DNA from: an uncultured Bacteroidales bacterium
GTDB taxonomy: Bacteria; Bacteroidota; Bacteroidia; Bacteroidales; UBA3663
Direction of reading: 5' to 3'
NCBI GenBank assembly: GCA_905235375.1
Contig: CAJOLH010000023.1
Span: 1-35,669, forward strand
Length of the DNA: 35,669 bases
The stretch's first letter is position 1. Each line of letters begins with the position of its first letter. Below the pieces are notes generated by a model that was not told the DNA's origin, searched no databases, and saw nothing but the letters and a program-made list of their open reading frames with translations. Shown here one piece after another: positions 1 through 8,697 of this stretch. The translations under genes and the position numbers were made by a program.

Positions 1-66
1 CTGGGCTTGCGCGCTGAAGATAAAGAGCACAAAGAAAAGGATTAGGTTGAAAATTCTTGACTTCAT
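1..66 (-). CDS. Secreted protein, N-terminus only (runs off window)
   Basis: Reading the minus strand from an ATG at 66 gives 22 codons beginning MKSRIFNLILFF and ending FSAQAQ at the window edge. This is a classic Sec signal peptide: a basic start, a hydrophobic core, and an A-Q-A-Q cleavage region of the kind common in Bacteroidota. A minus-strand -7 box lies 44 bases upstream. The mature protein is outside the window, so no function can be given. Confidence 0.6.
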   Translation of the reverse strand, partial: MKSRIFNLILFFVLFIFSAQAQ

Positions 67-109
67 GATGCCTTGCTTTTTATTTTCTTAGTTTGGTTTT
101 ATTTCGCGA

Positions 110-117
110 CAAAGATA
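110..117 (-). promoter_or_regulatory. Bacteroidota -7 box for the leftward secreted-protein gene
   Basis: The minus strand reads TATCTTTG, an exact match to the Bacteroidota sigma-ABfr -7 consensus TAnnTTTG. It lies about 45 nt before the ATG at 66. No convincing -33 TTTG is seen at the usual distance. Confidence 0.6.
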
Positions 118-187
118 CAAATAAATCTGACAGATGTTGTCATTTTCGCTGCAAAAGTGGAGCTTGAGGCTTATTTTTGTTCAAAAA

Positions 188-219
188 TTTGGTGTTTTGT
201 TATTTTTATACTATCTTTG
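188..219 (+). promoter_or_regulatory. tyrS promoter
   Basis: TTTG at 188-191 and TATCTTTG at 212-219 are separated by 20 nt, the expected layout of a primary sigma promoter in Bacteroidota. It sits about 60 nt before the tyrS start and is divergent from the promoter at 110-117. Confidence 0.75.
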
Positions 220-277
220 CCCACACTTTTTCAGTTATAAATGAATAATTAACCTAATAAATTCATAGATTCATTCG

Positions 278-1567
278 ATGAAGAATTTCGTAGAAGAACT
301 TAGATGGCGCGGCATGATTCAGGACATGATGCCGGGCACCGAAGAACAACTTCAAAAAGAGATGACCTCCGCATATCTCGGTATTGACCCAACGGCCGAC
401 TCGCTGCACATTGGCCACCTTGTTGGCGTGATGATGCTTCGGCATTTCCAGCGTTGCGGGCACAAGCCGTATGCGCTGATTGGTGGTGCCACGGGCATGA
501 TTGGCGATCCTTCTGGCAAGTCGAAGGAGCGTGTGCTCATTGATGAGCCGATGTTGCGTCACAACCAGGAGTGTATCCGCAAGCAGCTGGCCAAGTTCCT
601 CGATTTCGAGAGTGATGCTCCCAATCACGCCGAGCTCGTCAACAACTACGACTGGATGAAGGACTTCACCTTCCTTGACTTTATCCGCAATATCGGAAAG
701 CTCATCACCGTCAACTATATGATGTCGAAGGATTCGGTGAAGCGTCGCTTCACAGGCGAGAACGGAGCCGAGGGCATGTCGTTCACCGAGTTCACCTACC
801 AGCTCCTGCAGGGCTACGATTACCTTTACCTCAACGAACATAAGAACTGCAAGCTGCAGTTGGGAGGCGCTGATCAGTGGGGCAACATCACCACGGGCAC
901 AGAGCTGATACGCAAGGTGACGGGCAACGAGGCTTTCGCACTTACCTGCCCCCTCATCACCAAGGCCGACGGCAAGAAGTTCGGCAAGACCGAGCAGGGC
1001 AATGTTTGGCTCGACCCCAAGCGCACGTCCCCCTACAAGTTCTACCAGTTCTGGCTCAACGTGGCCGATGACGATGCCAAGCGCTATATCCGCATCTTCA
1101 CTTCGCTCGAGCGCGAAGAGATTGAGGAGCTGGAGCGTCAGCAGGCCGAGGCTTCGCACCTCCGTCCTCTCCAGAAGCGTTTGGCCAAGGAACTGACCAT
1201 CATGGTTCATTCGCAGGAGGATTGGGAGCTTGCCGTGGCAGCTTCCGAACTGCTCTTCTCGAATGGAGGTGCCGAACAGCTCCGTCAGTTCGACGAGACC
1301 ACCTTGCTCCAGATCTTCGAGTCGGTTCCTTCGTTCGAGGTGAGCCGCGAAGTCTTCAACGAGGGCCGTGCCGTCGATATCCTTGCAGAGGGTATGGGCG
1401 TCTCGAAGGGCGAGTTCCGCAAGCTCGTCCAGGGCGGTGGCATCTCGGTCAACAAGCAGAAGCTCACAGCCTTCGACCAGCAGTTCACCGATGCTGACCT
1501 TCTGCAGGGCAAGTACCTCGTCGCCCAGAAGGGCAAGAAGAACTACTTCCTGGCCACAGTGAAGTAA
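278..1567 (+). CDS. tyrS: Tyrosyl-tRNA synthetase
   Basis: This cytoplasmic class I aminoacyl-tRNA synthetase charges tRNA-Tyr with tyrosine. The 429-residue product has the usual bacterial TyrRS length. The HIGH signature is at about residues 44-47, inside [10 protein letters not shown]. The KMSKS-equivalent loop reads KFGKT at about 234-238, which is the normal TyrRS form. The tyrosine-pocket segment [11 protein letters not shown] and the GGADQWGNI motif are present. The C-terminal 65 residues ([20 protein letters not shown]) form an S4 RNA-binding domain that recognises the tRNA. The gene stands alone between its own promoter and terminator. The start at 278 fits the family N-terminus. Confidence 0.97.
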   Translation: MKNFVEELRWRGMIQDMMPGTEEQLQKEMTSAYLGIDPTADSLHIGHLVGVMMLRHFQRCGHKPYALIGGATGMIGDPSGKSKERVLIDEPMLRHNQECIRKQLAKFLDFESDAPNHAELVNNYDWMKDFTFLDFIRNIGKLITVNYMMSKDSVKRRFTGENGAEGMSFTEFTYQLLQGYDYLYLNEHKNCKLQLGGADQWGNITTGTELIRKVTGNEAFALTCPLITKADGKKFGKTEQGNVWLDPKRTSPYKFYQFWLNVADDDAKRYIRIFTSLEREEIEELERQQAEASHLRPLQKRLAKELTIMVHSQEDWELAVAASELLFSNGGAEQLRQFDETTLLQIFESVPSFEVSREVFNEGRAVDILAEGMGVSKGEFRKLVQGGGISVNKQKLTAFDQQFTDADLLQGKYLVAQKGKKNYFLATVK

Positions 1568-1573
1568 TTACCC

Positions 1574-1626
1574 TTGTAGCCTTCGGGGTACTCCCATTCC
1601 TTCGAAGGCTACAATTTTCATTTTTT
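1574..1626 (+). terminator. Intrinsic terminator of tyrS
   Basis: A 12-bp perfect stem pairs 1574-1585 (TTGTAGCCTTCG) with 1603-1614 (CGAAGGCTACAA) around a 17-nt loop. It is followed by TTTTCATTTTTT. It begins 7 nt after the tyrS stop and separates tyrS from the polysaccharide locus. Confidence 0.85.
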
Positions 1627-1651
1627 CTATACCTTTCTTATCTTATCACAC

Positions 1652-3682
1652 ATGAAATACCTCTTACCATTATTCCTGTTTGCCTCTGCCCTCTTGCTGG
1701 CTCCCGCACAGGCACAGCCGATGGCTTCCGACAACAAGATGGCACGACCCTTGGGCGAAGTGCTCAATCGTGTTGAGCAGCAGTTTGGCGTGCGATTCAA
1801 GTACAATGTCGATACCACAGGCCTTGTCTTGAACTATGCCGACTCGCGCATTCGTCCCTATAGCCTCGACGAGACCTTGCGCAACATCCTTTCGGTCTTC
1901 GACTTCAAGGCATGGGACCAGGGGAAGGGCATCTATAAGATCAAGCCCTACGAATACCCGCGCCGATATGACGAGGATGGCGAGAAAATGGTCAACTATC
2001 TGAACACACTTTATAGCAACAAGGAGGAATGGGAGGCCCGACGGGTGGCTTTGCGCCGAGAAGTGCGCGAACGCCTCGGTATCGATCCGTTGCTCGAAAA
2101 ATGCGTGCCTGTTCAGCCTATCCTTGGCAAGATGCGCCGATATGACGGCTATATGGTGCAGAACATTGCACTTGAGACCCTGCCGGGTTATTATGTGTGC
2201 GGCTCGATCTATTTACCCAACAATAAGATTGCCAAGAAAGCTGTTGCGACACGCGATGGCCGTTATCCCGTCATCATCTGCCCTAACGGACATTGGGCCG
2301 ATGGTCGATACAACAGGGATCTGCAGGTGCGCTTTGCGACGTTGGCCCGCATGGGTGCCATCTGCATCAGCTACGATACATTCGGCTGGGGTGAATCGGA
2401 GCTGCAGGTCGGCAAGGATGCACATCAGAGTTCGTTAGCCCACACCTATCAGGCACTTTGTGGAGAACGTCTGCTCGACTATGCCTTGACCCGCCGTGAC
2501 GTTGATGCTGCCCGCGTGGGAGCCAATGGAGGTTCGGGCGGCGGCACACACGCTGTGCTTTTGGCCACCATTGATGACCGATTCACGGCACTTTGCCCCG
2601 TGGCGTCGGTGTGCAGTCATTTCGATGGCGGCTGCCCCTGCGAGAGCGGAATGCCTATCCAATATAGCCAGGGCGGAACCTGCAACATCGAACTTGCTGC
2701 CACTTTTGCACCCAAGCCCATGCGACTGATAGGCGACGACGGCGATTGGACACACACTTATCCCACTATCGAGGAACCTTACGTGCGCCGCATCTACGGA
2801 TTCTATGGAGCCGAGGACCAGTTATCGGTCTTTTTCGAGGAAAATGGCCGTCATGACTTCAAGATCAAGAAGCGTATCGCGGTCTATTCGTTTTTCATGG
2901 ATGTCTGGAGCCTGCCAACCGAATGCATGAACGAGGAACTTGCAACCATCGAGGCATACGACAAGCTTTTCAGTTTCGGCGGAGCCCAGGATGCCGAAGG
3001 TCGCTGGTACCCGACGGGAGAAACGGCACCTGCCAACTTCGAAACCAATGTGAAAAACCTCGTGGAACAGAATTTCGATCAGGAAGGCAAGCAGCTTTAT
3101 TTCGATTTGCGTTGGGCAGCCGGACTTGAGGAGAAGGCTGACGAGTGGACTGCCTCGCTGAACCTTGGCGATGCTCAGAAAGCCAAGCGTGTGCGCGGTT
3201 ATATCTTTGATCATCTCAAGGCTGTCACCAAGTGGCACAATGAGCATCCGGGACAGACCACCGTGCCCCACGGCATCAATCCGCGCACAGGGGAACGGCT
3301 GCGCCCCGTTGATCTCGACATCATTGCCGATGGCGCTCAGCCTCGTGCCTATCATGACAGCATCATGGCTCAACTCCGCAGGGAACTTACCGAAGAGCAG
3401 GTGGAGCAGGTGCTCGACAAATACACTATCGGCAAGGTTGCCTTCACCATGAAGGGCTATCACGACATCGTGCCCGAAATGACGGCAGAGGAGGACAGCG
3501 TTTGCCTAACTTACCTGAAAGAGGCACGCGAGGCGGCCATCGATTACAAGTCGATGAAAGAGATTTCCGAGATCTTCGGCATCGCCAAAGACAAGTGCGA
3601 ACTCTATTTCAACACGCATGGCCGCAACTGGCGACAGATGTATTCCGACTATGTGAAGAAACGCCGTGCAGAGAAGAACTAA
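1652..3682 (+). CDS. Secreted STN / acetyl-xylan-esterase-like hydrolase / DUF3826 fusion
   Basis: The product has 676 residues and a signal peptide to about residue 22. Residues 31-98 (PLGEVLNRVEQQFGVRFKYN onward) look like an STN domain, the short N-terminal domain known from secretins and FecA-type receptors. Residues about 120-430 are an alpha/beta hydrolase of the acetyl xylan esterase type. The nucleophile elbow is GGSGG with Ser295; the likely acid is in DDGDWT (about 362-365) and the likely His is 401 in GRHDF. Residues about 485-676 are a DUF3826 domain. The gene starts the pectin locus, 12 nt before a pectate lyase. An esterase that removes acetyl or similar groups from pectin is the natural reading, but the substrate is inferred. 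No -7 box is clear upstream. Confidence 0.8.
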   Translation: MKYLLPLFLFASALLLAPAQAQPMASDNKMARPLGEVLNRVEQQFGVRFKYNVDTTGLVLNYADSRIRPYSLDETLRNILSVFDFKAWDQGKGIYKIKPYEYPRRYDEDGEKMVNYLNTLYSNKEEWEARRVALRREVRERLGIDPLLEKCVPVQPILGKMRRYDGYMVQNIALETLPGYYVCGSIYLPNNKIAKKAVATRDGRYPVIICPNGHWADGRYNRDLQVRFATLARMGAICISYDTFGWGESELQVGKDAHQSSLAHTYQALCGERLLDYALTRRDVDAARVGANGGSGGGTHAVLLATIDDRFTALCPVASVCSHFDGGCPCESGMPIQYSQGGTCNIELAATFAPKPMRLIGDDGDWTHTYPTIEEPYVRRIYGFYGAEDQLSVFFEENGRHDFKIKKRIAVYSFFMDVWSLPTECMNEELATIEAYDKLFSFGGAQDAEGRWYPTGETAPANFETNVKNLVEQNFDQEGKQLYFDLRWAAGLEEKADEWTASLNLGDAQKAKRVRGYIFDHLKAVTKWHNEHPGQTTVPHGINPRTGERLRPVDLDIIADGAQPRAYHDSIMAQLRRELTEEQVEQVLDKYTIGKVAFTMKGYHDIVPEMTAEEDSVCLTYLKEAREAAIDYKSMKEISEIFGIAKDKCELYFNTHGRNWRQMYSDYVKKRRAEKN

Positions 3683-3694
3683 TAAAATCCCTTT

Positions 3695-5422
3695 ATGAAC
3701 ACCCGCACATTTCTTCTTACACTTGCCCTGTCGGTCAGTAGTTTGACCCTGCAGGCACAATACCCGCAAGTGACCAGTGATGCCAACGCCCGATGGACGG
3801 CAAAGGCCCAGTATGAGGATTCCATGTCGAATGTCGCCTGGCAGAAGGCGCTTCCCATCGTCGAGGAAGAGGCTCGCCATGGCCGTCCCTACGTCAAGTG
3901 GGCGCACCGCCCCTCCGACTTGCCGCAGGCCGAGATTCCTGCCTTCCCGGGTGCTGAGGGAGGAGGTATGTTCTCTTTTGGAGGTCGTGGCGGCAAAGTG
4001 TATGTCGTGACGAACCTGAATGACCGAGGGCCTGGCTCATTCCGCGAAGCCTGTGAAGCGGGTGGTGCGCGAATAGTGGTCTTCAACGTTTCGGGCATCA
4101 TCCGACTGGAGACCCCCATCAACGTACGTGCTCCCTACATCACTATTGCCGGTCAGACAGCCCCTGGCGATGGCATCTGCATCGCTGGCGAATCGTTTGC
4201 CGTCAATACGCACGACGTCATCGTTCGTCACATGCGTTTCCGTCGTGGCGAGACGGGAGTGGAGCATCGCGAGGATTCGTTCGGAGGCAATCCTGTGGGC
4301 AACATCATGATCGACCACTGCTCGTGCGAATGGGGGTTGGACGAGAACATCTCTTTCTATCGCCACATGTACGACGAGTCGGAGGGCCAGTACAAGACCA
4401 CGCCCTACAAGTACCCCACGGTGAATGTGACCATCCAGAATACGATTTCGGCAAAGGCGCTCGATACCTACAACCACGCTTTCGGCTCGACCTTGGGCGG
4501 TGAGAACGCTGCATTCATCCGTAACCTGTGGGCCTCGAACAGCGGTCGCAACCCCTCGATCGGCTGGAACGGCATCTTCAACTTCGTCAACAACGTGGTC
4601 TATAACTGGGTGCACCGCACAGCCGATGGCGGCGACTATTCCGCACAGTTCAACTTCATCAACAACTACTATCGACCTGGCCCTGCCACTCCTACCGAAG
4701 GCCCCATCAGCCACCGCATACTGAAGCCTGAGTCGGGACGTTCCAAGCTCGACCATCACGTCTATGGCCGCGTCTATGCCGTGGGAAATATCATGGAGGG
4801 ATTCCCCGAAGTCACTGCTGACAACTGGGCTGGCGGCATCCAGGTGGAGGAAAATGACGATTGCGGATTGCATGAATCCTATATGCGTCAGATGCGTCCG
4901 GCAGCCATGCCTTATCTGCGCCTCATGTCGGCGCAGGAAGCCTACAATTTTGTGCTGGAGAATGTTGGGGCGACACTCCCTTGTCGCGACATCGTCGATC
5001 AGCGTATCATCGAGGAGGTGCGCACCAAGACCCCTTATTTCGTAGCGGATGCTGATAAGTATCAGGGCGACGTGTCGGGACTTTCGCCCAAGTCGCAGGC
5101 CGAAGATGGAACATTCAAGTACCGTCGATTGGGCAGAGACAGTTACAAGCTGGGCATCATTGTCGATCCGGCACAGATGGGCGGCTACCCCGAATATAAG
5201 GGTGAGCCCCGAAAGGATTCGGATGGCGACGGTATGCCCGACGAGTGGGAGCTTGCCAATGGCCTCAATCCCAATGACCCGCGCGATGCCAATGGCGACA
5301 TCAACGGCGATGGGTACACCAACATCGAGAAATGGATTAATGGCATTCCGACTGCGATTCACATTGACTGGCGCAATCTGAACAATAATTTCGACACCTT
5401 GAATGCATACGGAATACGCTGA
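3695..5422 (+). CDS. Pectate lyase, PL1 family, secreted
   Basis: The 575-residue product starts with a signal peptide ending LTLQAQ. Residues 83 onward carry the PL1 start FPGAEGGGMFSFGGRGG and then a right-handed beta-helix with the hallmark IMIDHCSCEWGLDENIS (about 204-220), which contains the calcium/substrate region of pectate lyases. These enzymes cut de-esterified homogalacturonan by beta-elimination. The C-terminal 70 residues hold two calcium-loop-like stretches, DSDGDGMPDEWE and DANGDINGDGYTNIE, similar to thrombospondin type 3 or EF-hand loops. The gene follows the esterase fusion by 12 nt, so the two are probably co-transcribed and act on the same polymer. Confidence 0.92.
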   Translation: MNTRTFLLTLALSVSSLTLQAQYPQVTSDANARWTAKAQYEDSMSNVAWQKALPIVEEEARHGRPYVKWAHRPSDLPQAEIPAFPGAEGGGMFSFGGRGGKVYVVTNLNDRGPGSFREACEAGGARIVVFNVSGIIRLETPINVRAPYITIAGQTAPGDGICIAGESFAVNTHDVIVRHMRFRRGETGVEHREDSFGGNPVGNIMIDHCSCEWGLDENISFYRHMYDESEGQYKTTPYKYPTVNVTIQNTISAKALDTYNHAFGSTLGGENAAFIRNLWASNSGRNPSIGWNGIFNFVNNVVYNWVHRTADGGDYSAQFNFINNYYRPGPATPTEGPISHRILKPESGRSKLDHHVYGRVYAVGNIMEGFPEVTADNWAGGIQVEENDDCGLHESYMRQMRPAAMPYLRLMSAQEAYNFVLENVGATLPCRDIVDQRIIEEVRTKTPYFVADADKYQGDVSGLSPKSQAEDGTFKYRRLGRDSYKLGIIVDPAQMGGYPEYKGEPRKDSDGDGMPDEWELANGLNPNDPRDANGDINGDGYTNIEKWINGIPTAIHIDWRNLNNNFDTLNAYGIR

Positions 5423-5459
5423 TGCTATGAGGTTTTGAACGATTAAATTATTTTATTTT

Positions 5460-5486
5460 AGGGCAAAAAGTTGTGTTTTTTGCTCT
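5460..5486 (+). other. Hairpin downstream of the pectate lyase gene
   Basis: AGGGCAAAAA at 5460-5469 pairs with TTTTTGCTCT at 5477-5486 (10 bp, one G-T) around a 7-nt loop. The next bases are AAAAC, not T-rich, so this is a weak candidate for a plus-strand terminator. The whole 5423-5634 spacer is very A/T-rich. Confidence 0.35.
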
Positions 5487-5554
5487 AAAACGCAAGAAAA
5501 CGCAATTTTTTTGAAAAAAAACGATAATTTTTTTATTGTTTAAAAGAAATAATG

Positions 5555-5562
5555 TATCTTTG
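5555..5562 (+). promoter_or_regulatory. Promoter -7 box ahead of the unknown secreted protein
   Basis: TATCTTTG is followed by GC, the same form as the other promoters in the window. It lies about 73 nt before the ATG at 5635. A possible -33 TTG is at 5536-5538, closer than usual (16 nt). This probably makes 5635 onward a transcription unit separate from the esterase-lyase pair. Confidence 0.7.
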
Positions 5563-5634
5563 CACCGTCAAACGAATATGTTTACAAGGAAATAATATCT
5601 TTAATTACTAACCACACAATTAAATTTTTAGCTT

Positions 5635-7125
5635 ATGAAGAAATTCTTCCTCTTTGCTGCCGCCCTGATGACCGGCAGCGCAGTTATGGCTGACACCGAA
5701 AGCTATGTAGCAGCCATCGATGCAAGCACCATGGCCAGTGTCTTCCCGGTTGAAGAGATTACTACTGGTTCGTCTGAGGTTTCTTTCGGCACAGCCAACA
5801 TGGACGTCCTCGCTGTAGGTGGAGCTACTCCCAAGACCATTGAGGCCGATGGCACCGTCACCGAATGGAATACCATTATTTGGAAACCACAAAACACCAA
5901 CCTTCAGGACGTAAAAGACGGTCTTGAGACTCCTTACTTTTACTATGTACTTGGCACTGGCAATCCTTGCGTAGGTATGGGTGTAGAAGAGATTATCCGC
6001 GACGGTGAGCCCACGGGCGAATATCGCGCTACCTACGAGTATTATGGTCCAGAGGATGCCGTTGTCGGCAGCAATGTCTATAGGAATGAGATGCCAAAGC
6101 AGGGCCTTTATTACAAGTTCACTCCCAAGGTAGATGGTACGCTGAAGCTCCAGGTCTGGTCGAATAAGGGCAACCGCAACACCTATGTTGTTGAGGAGTC
6201 GAGCAAGCAGCCCGTGGCTTATATCGCTGAAGGCTATATCAACGGCCAGAACGAACCGAAGGAAGCTGTAATCGACGGCGAGACCGTGACCTACAATGCC
6301 AAGAAGTTCCTCTCCGCTGCCGAGATTCAGGAGATCCACGATGCCGCCAAGGTGGTGGATGGCGTGGATACTGCTCCTTATGTGATTGGTGCCGGCAATC
6401 AGGCTTTCTGGGGCTACCTCACCGTGAAGGTGGAGGCTGGCAAGACCTACTGGCTCTTCCAGGATTCTTCCCAGATTGGCTTCGGAGGCTATGAGTTCAC
6501 GTTTGAAGGCGGAGATGAGCCACAGGTGGATTACGACTACTTCACGCTCACCTTCCCAGAGTTGGCTGAGACTTATGCCGATGGTGACTTCTCAATCACT
6601 ATCACTGACAACAATGGCAAGTTCTCTGTAGATGAGAATTCCCAGTATTTCGGTGATGAGAAGAGCTATGAGAAGTACAGCACACGTCTGAAGACCGGTG
6701 GCAAGAGCAGTTCCAACAGCTTCATTACAGTTAACATCCCCGTAGCCGGCAAACTCCAGATTATGGCTCGCTCGGCTTCCAGCTCGTCGGCTCGTCCAGT
6801 GGTTGTCACCCAGAATGAGGTTGAGGTTCTCAACGCAATGCTCGATGACACCAAGGCTATTGAGGTGGAGATTGAAGGCGCAAACAAGAAGGTGTTCCCA
6901 ATCCAGGAAGTTGATGTGGAGGTTGGCACTGCTACCATCACCTATCCGGACAATGGCATCAACTTCTACTGCATCCGTCTAGCCGTTCCACAGGGCGAAG
7001 GCATCGAAGCCATCGTGAATGACGTGGTTGCCACTGATGCCATCTTCAACCTCCGTGGTCAGCGTGTCAACGAGATGACTCCTGGTCAGATCTACATCGT
7101 AGGTGGCAAGAAGGTCATCCGTTAA
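5635..7125 (+). CDS. Secreted protein of unknown function in the pectin locus
   Basis: The product has 496 residues and a signal peptide (MKKFFLFAAALMTGSAVMA). I do not recognise a catalytic domain. Two segments look alike: YKFTPKVDGTLKLQVWS near residue 160 and ITVNIPVAGKLQIMARS near 365. Both suggest beta-sandwich modules of a carbohydrate-binding or adhesive kind. The last 27 residues (IFNLRGQRVNEMTPGQ, then IYIVGGKKVIR) match the short C-terminal tail common on secreted Prevotella and Bacteroides proteins, which resembles type A sorting tails. It has its own promoter and ends in an intrinsic terminator. Its place next to pectinases and SusC/D suggests pectin binding, which is inference only. 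Confidence 0.75.
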   Translation: MKKFFLFAAALMTGSAVMADTESYVAAIDASTMASVFPVEEITTGSSEVSFGTANMDVLAVGGATPKTIEADGTVTEWNTIIWKPQNTNLQDVKDGLETPYFYYVLGTGNPCVGMGVEEIIRDGEPTGEYRATYEYYGPEDAVVGSNVYRNEMPKQGLYYKFTPKVDGTLKLQVWSNKGNRNTYVVEESSKQPVAYIAEGYINGQNEPKEAVIDGETVTYNAKKFLSAAEIQEIHDAAKVVDGVDTAPYVIGAGNQAFWGYLTVKVEAGKTYWLFQDSSQIGFGGYEFTFEGGDEPQVDYDYFTLTFPELAETYADGDFSITITDNNGKFSVDENSQYFGDEKSYEKYSTRLKTGGKSSSNSFITVNIPVAGKLQIMARSASSSSARPVVVTQNEVEVLNAMLDDTKAIEVEIEGANKKVFPIQEVDVEVGTATITYPDNGINFYCIRLAVPQGEGIEAIVNDVVATDAIFNLRGQRVNEMTPGQIYIVGGKKVIR

Positions 7126-7144
7126 TCTTCCGATCGATTAAAGC

Positions 7145-7188
7145 AAGACTCTTGGCAGGACCTCCAGTGCCCTCGCCAAGGGTCTTTT
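7145..7188 (+). terminator. Intrinsic terminator/attenuator inside the PUL
   Basis: AAGACTCTTGGC (7145-7156) pairs with GCCAAGGGTCTT (7175-7186), a 12-bp stem with one G-T pair and an 18-nt loop. It is followed by TTTT and CACTCTTTTC. It begins 19 nt after the stop of the unknown secreted protein. No clear -7 box is seen between it and the lipoprotein start at 7225, so partial readthrough is likely. Confidence 0.75.
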
Positions 7189-7224
7189 CACTCTTTTCAA
7201 CACATATTATTAATTTCACACACT

Positions 7225-8697
7225 ATGTACATCACCAAGAAGTTATTAATGGCTGCAGCCTGTGTCTCGTTGGCATGGGTTGCCACTTCGTGCGCTGATG
7301 GCGTAGAGCTCGAAAGCTATGATTCCGGCGTACGCAACCAGCAGCTGAGCGCTCCTGTCCTGGATGCCTCCTGCTTCACGACGCAGAACAGCACCGATGC
7401 TACCTACACCGTCATGTCGTGGCCAGTGGTCTATGGCGCGGGTGGATATCTGGTCAATGTCGATATCGTCGATGACCCCTCCAACCCGATTGCTGTAGTC
7501 AATGACAGCATTGTCGATGGCTGCTCTCTCACTTTTGTGCAGCAGGAAGACACCAAGTATCAGATTTCCATTCAGACCATGGCCAATGAGAAGTTGGGCA
7601 ACTCGGCTTCCGATGTCTTGGTCTATAACGACTACACTACCCTTGTGGCTGCTGTCATCGTGCCTCGTGGACAGGATCTTGCTGCCTTTGTGAAGGCTAA
7701 CATCAAAACGGGTACTCAGGATGTTCAGGCTTTCGAGCTTGAGGCAGGTGCAACCTACGAGGTGAGCGATACCATCGCCTTCGGTCTGCAGCCGGTTCAG
7801 CTTCGCAGTGATAAGAATTCGCATGCTACCATCGTCCTGAAGGAGAAGGCGTGCATCACCACACAGGCTCCATTGACAGTGAAGTTCCTCAACTTCGATT
7901 GTGAGAACACTACAGCTGCCCCCATCAGCCTCGATCCCAACCCAGATGCTTCGCTCTATTACGACCAGCCGGAATGGCAGGCCAAGTATGGCGGCACTCA
8001 GAAGGTTTATTATCTCGATGGAGATGTCATCCTCAAGGATTGCATCTTCCGCGAAGTCAAGGGTAGCCTCTTCAGCGGCAGCAAGGCAAATTGGGCACTC
8101 ACCAACCTCACCATCAACAACTGCATTGCCGAAGCTGACTACAACAGCAGTGCGGCTTTCATCAGCATGTATGGTGCTTCGACGGGTACCATCCTCAATT
8201 TTACGGTAGCCAACAGTTCCCTCTACAACCTGCAGGAGAACACCAGCGGCTACTTCCTTCGCCTTTCCAATGCTTCGAACGCTACACCATCGAAGATCTA
8301 CGGCCCCGCTTATGCGGGCAGAGGCGGTGTGACCGTGCAGAACAGCACGTTCGTGCGTATGCTCTCAGGTTCGCATTGGGCCAACAACTATCCTCAGAGC
8401 GGTACCACTTTCACCCTGAAGAAGAATGTCTTCTATGACACCGCACTCCTCCAGAAAGCTATCCGCAACAATACGGCAGACTTCTCGGTCGATGACAATG
8501 TGATCTGGGGTGTCAGCATGGAGGTCGATGCTACCGATAAGGCCAGGTACGCTACTGAAGATGACCCCGGGATGTCCATGCCATCGTCTTCAGCCATCAA
8601 CTTTGGTGACCCCTATTACGGCCTGAAGTCCTATTTTACCCCAACCAAGGGCATAGCTGCAGCCAAGCAGTTTGGTGACCCACGATACTTCGAATGA
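7225..8697 (+). CDS. Surface lipoprotein with FN3-like and right-handed beta-helix (DUF4957/DUF5123-type) domains
   Basis: The 490-residue product starts with a lipoprotein signal peptide whose lipobox is VATSC, with Cys23 as the lipidated residue. Residues about 40-130 (TYTVMSWPVVYGAGGYLVNV) look like an FN3-type module. Residues about 145-470 are repetitive, with phrases such as LTINNCIAEADYN, VTVQNSTFVRM and TLKKNVFYDT. This matches the beta-helix proteins annotated DUF4957/DUF5123 in pectin loci. Such proteins sit on the cell surface and are thought to bind the polysaccharide. No lyase residues are evident. Its stop overlaps the apparent susC start, which indicates tight coupling. Confidence 0.8.
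   Translation: MYITKKLLMAAACVSLAWVATSCADGVELESYDSGVRNQQLSAPVLDASCFTTQNSTDATYTVMSWPVVYGAGGYLVNVDIVDDPSNPIAVVNDSIVDGCSLTFVQQEDTKYQISIQTMANEKLGNSASDVLVYNDYTTLVAAVIVPRGQDLAAFVKANIKTGTQDVQAFELEAGATYEVSDTIAFGLQPVQLRSDKNSHATIVLKEKACITTQAPLTVKFLNFDCENTTAAPISLDPNPDASLYYDQPEWQAKYGGTQKVYYLDGDVILKDCIFREVKGSLFSGSKANWALTNLTINNCIAEADYNSSAAFISMYGASTGTILNFTVANSSLYNLQENTSGYFLRLSNASNATPSKIYGPAYAGRGGVTVQNSTFVRMLSGSHWANNYPQSGTTFTLKKNVFYDTALLQKAIRNNTADFSVDDNVIWGVSMEVDATDKARYATEDDPGMSMPSSSAINFGDPYYGLKSYFTPTKGIAAAKQFGDPRYFE

Noticed and set aside
4037..5362. A 441-codon open frame on the minus strand opposite the pectate lyase gene
   Set aside because: It is the antisense shadow of a clear PL1 coding sequence, has no family features, and shows the Ile/Val/His-rich pattern typical of antisense to G/C-rich codons.
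5460..5486. A firm terminator after the pectate lyase gene
   Set aside because: The hairpin is real, but the following bases are A-rich rather than T-rich, so I list it only as a hairpin.
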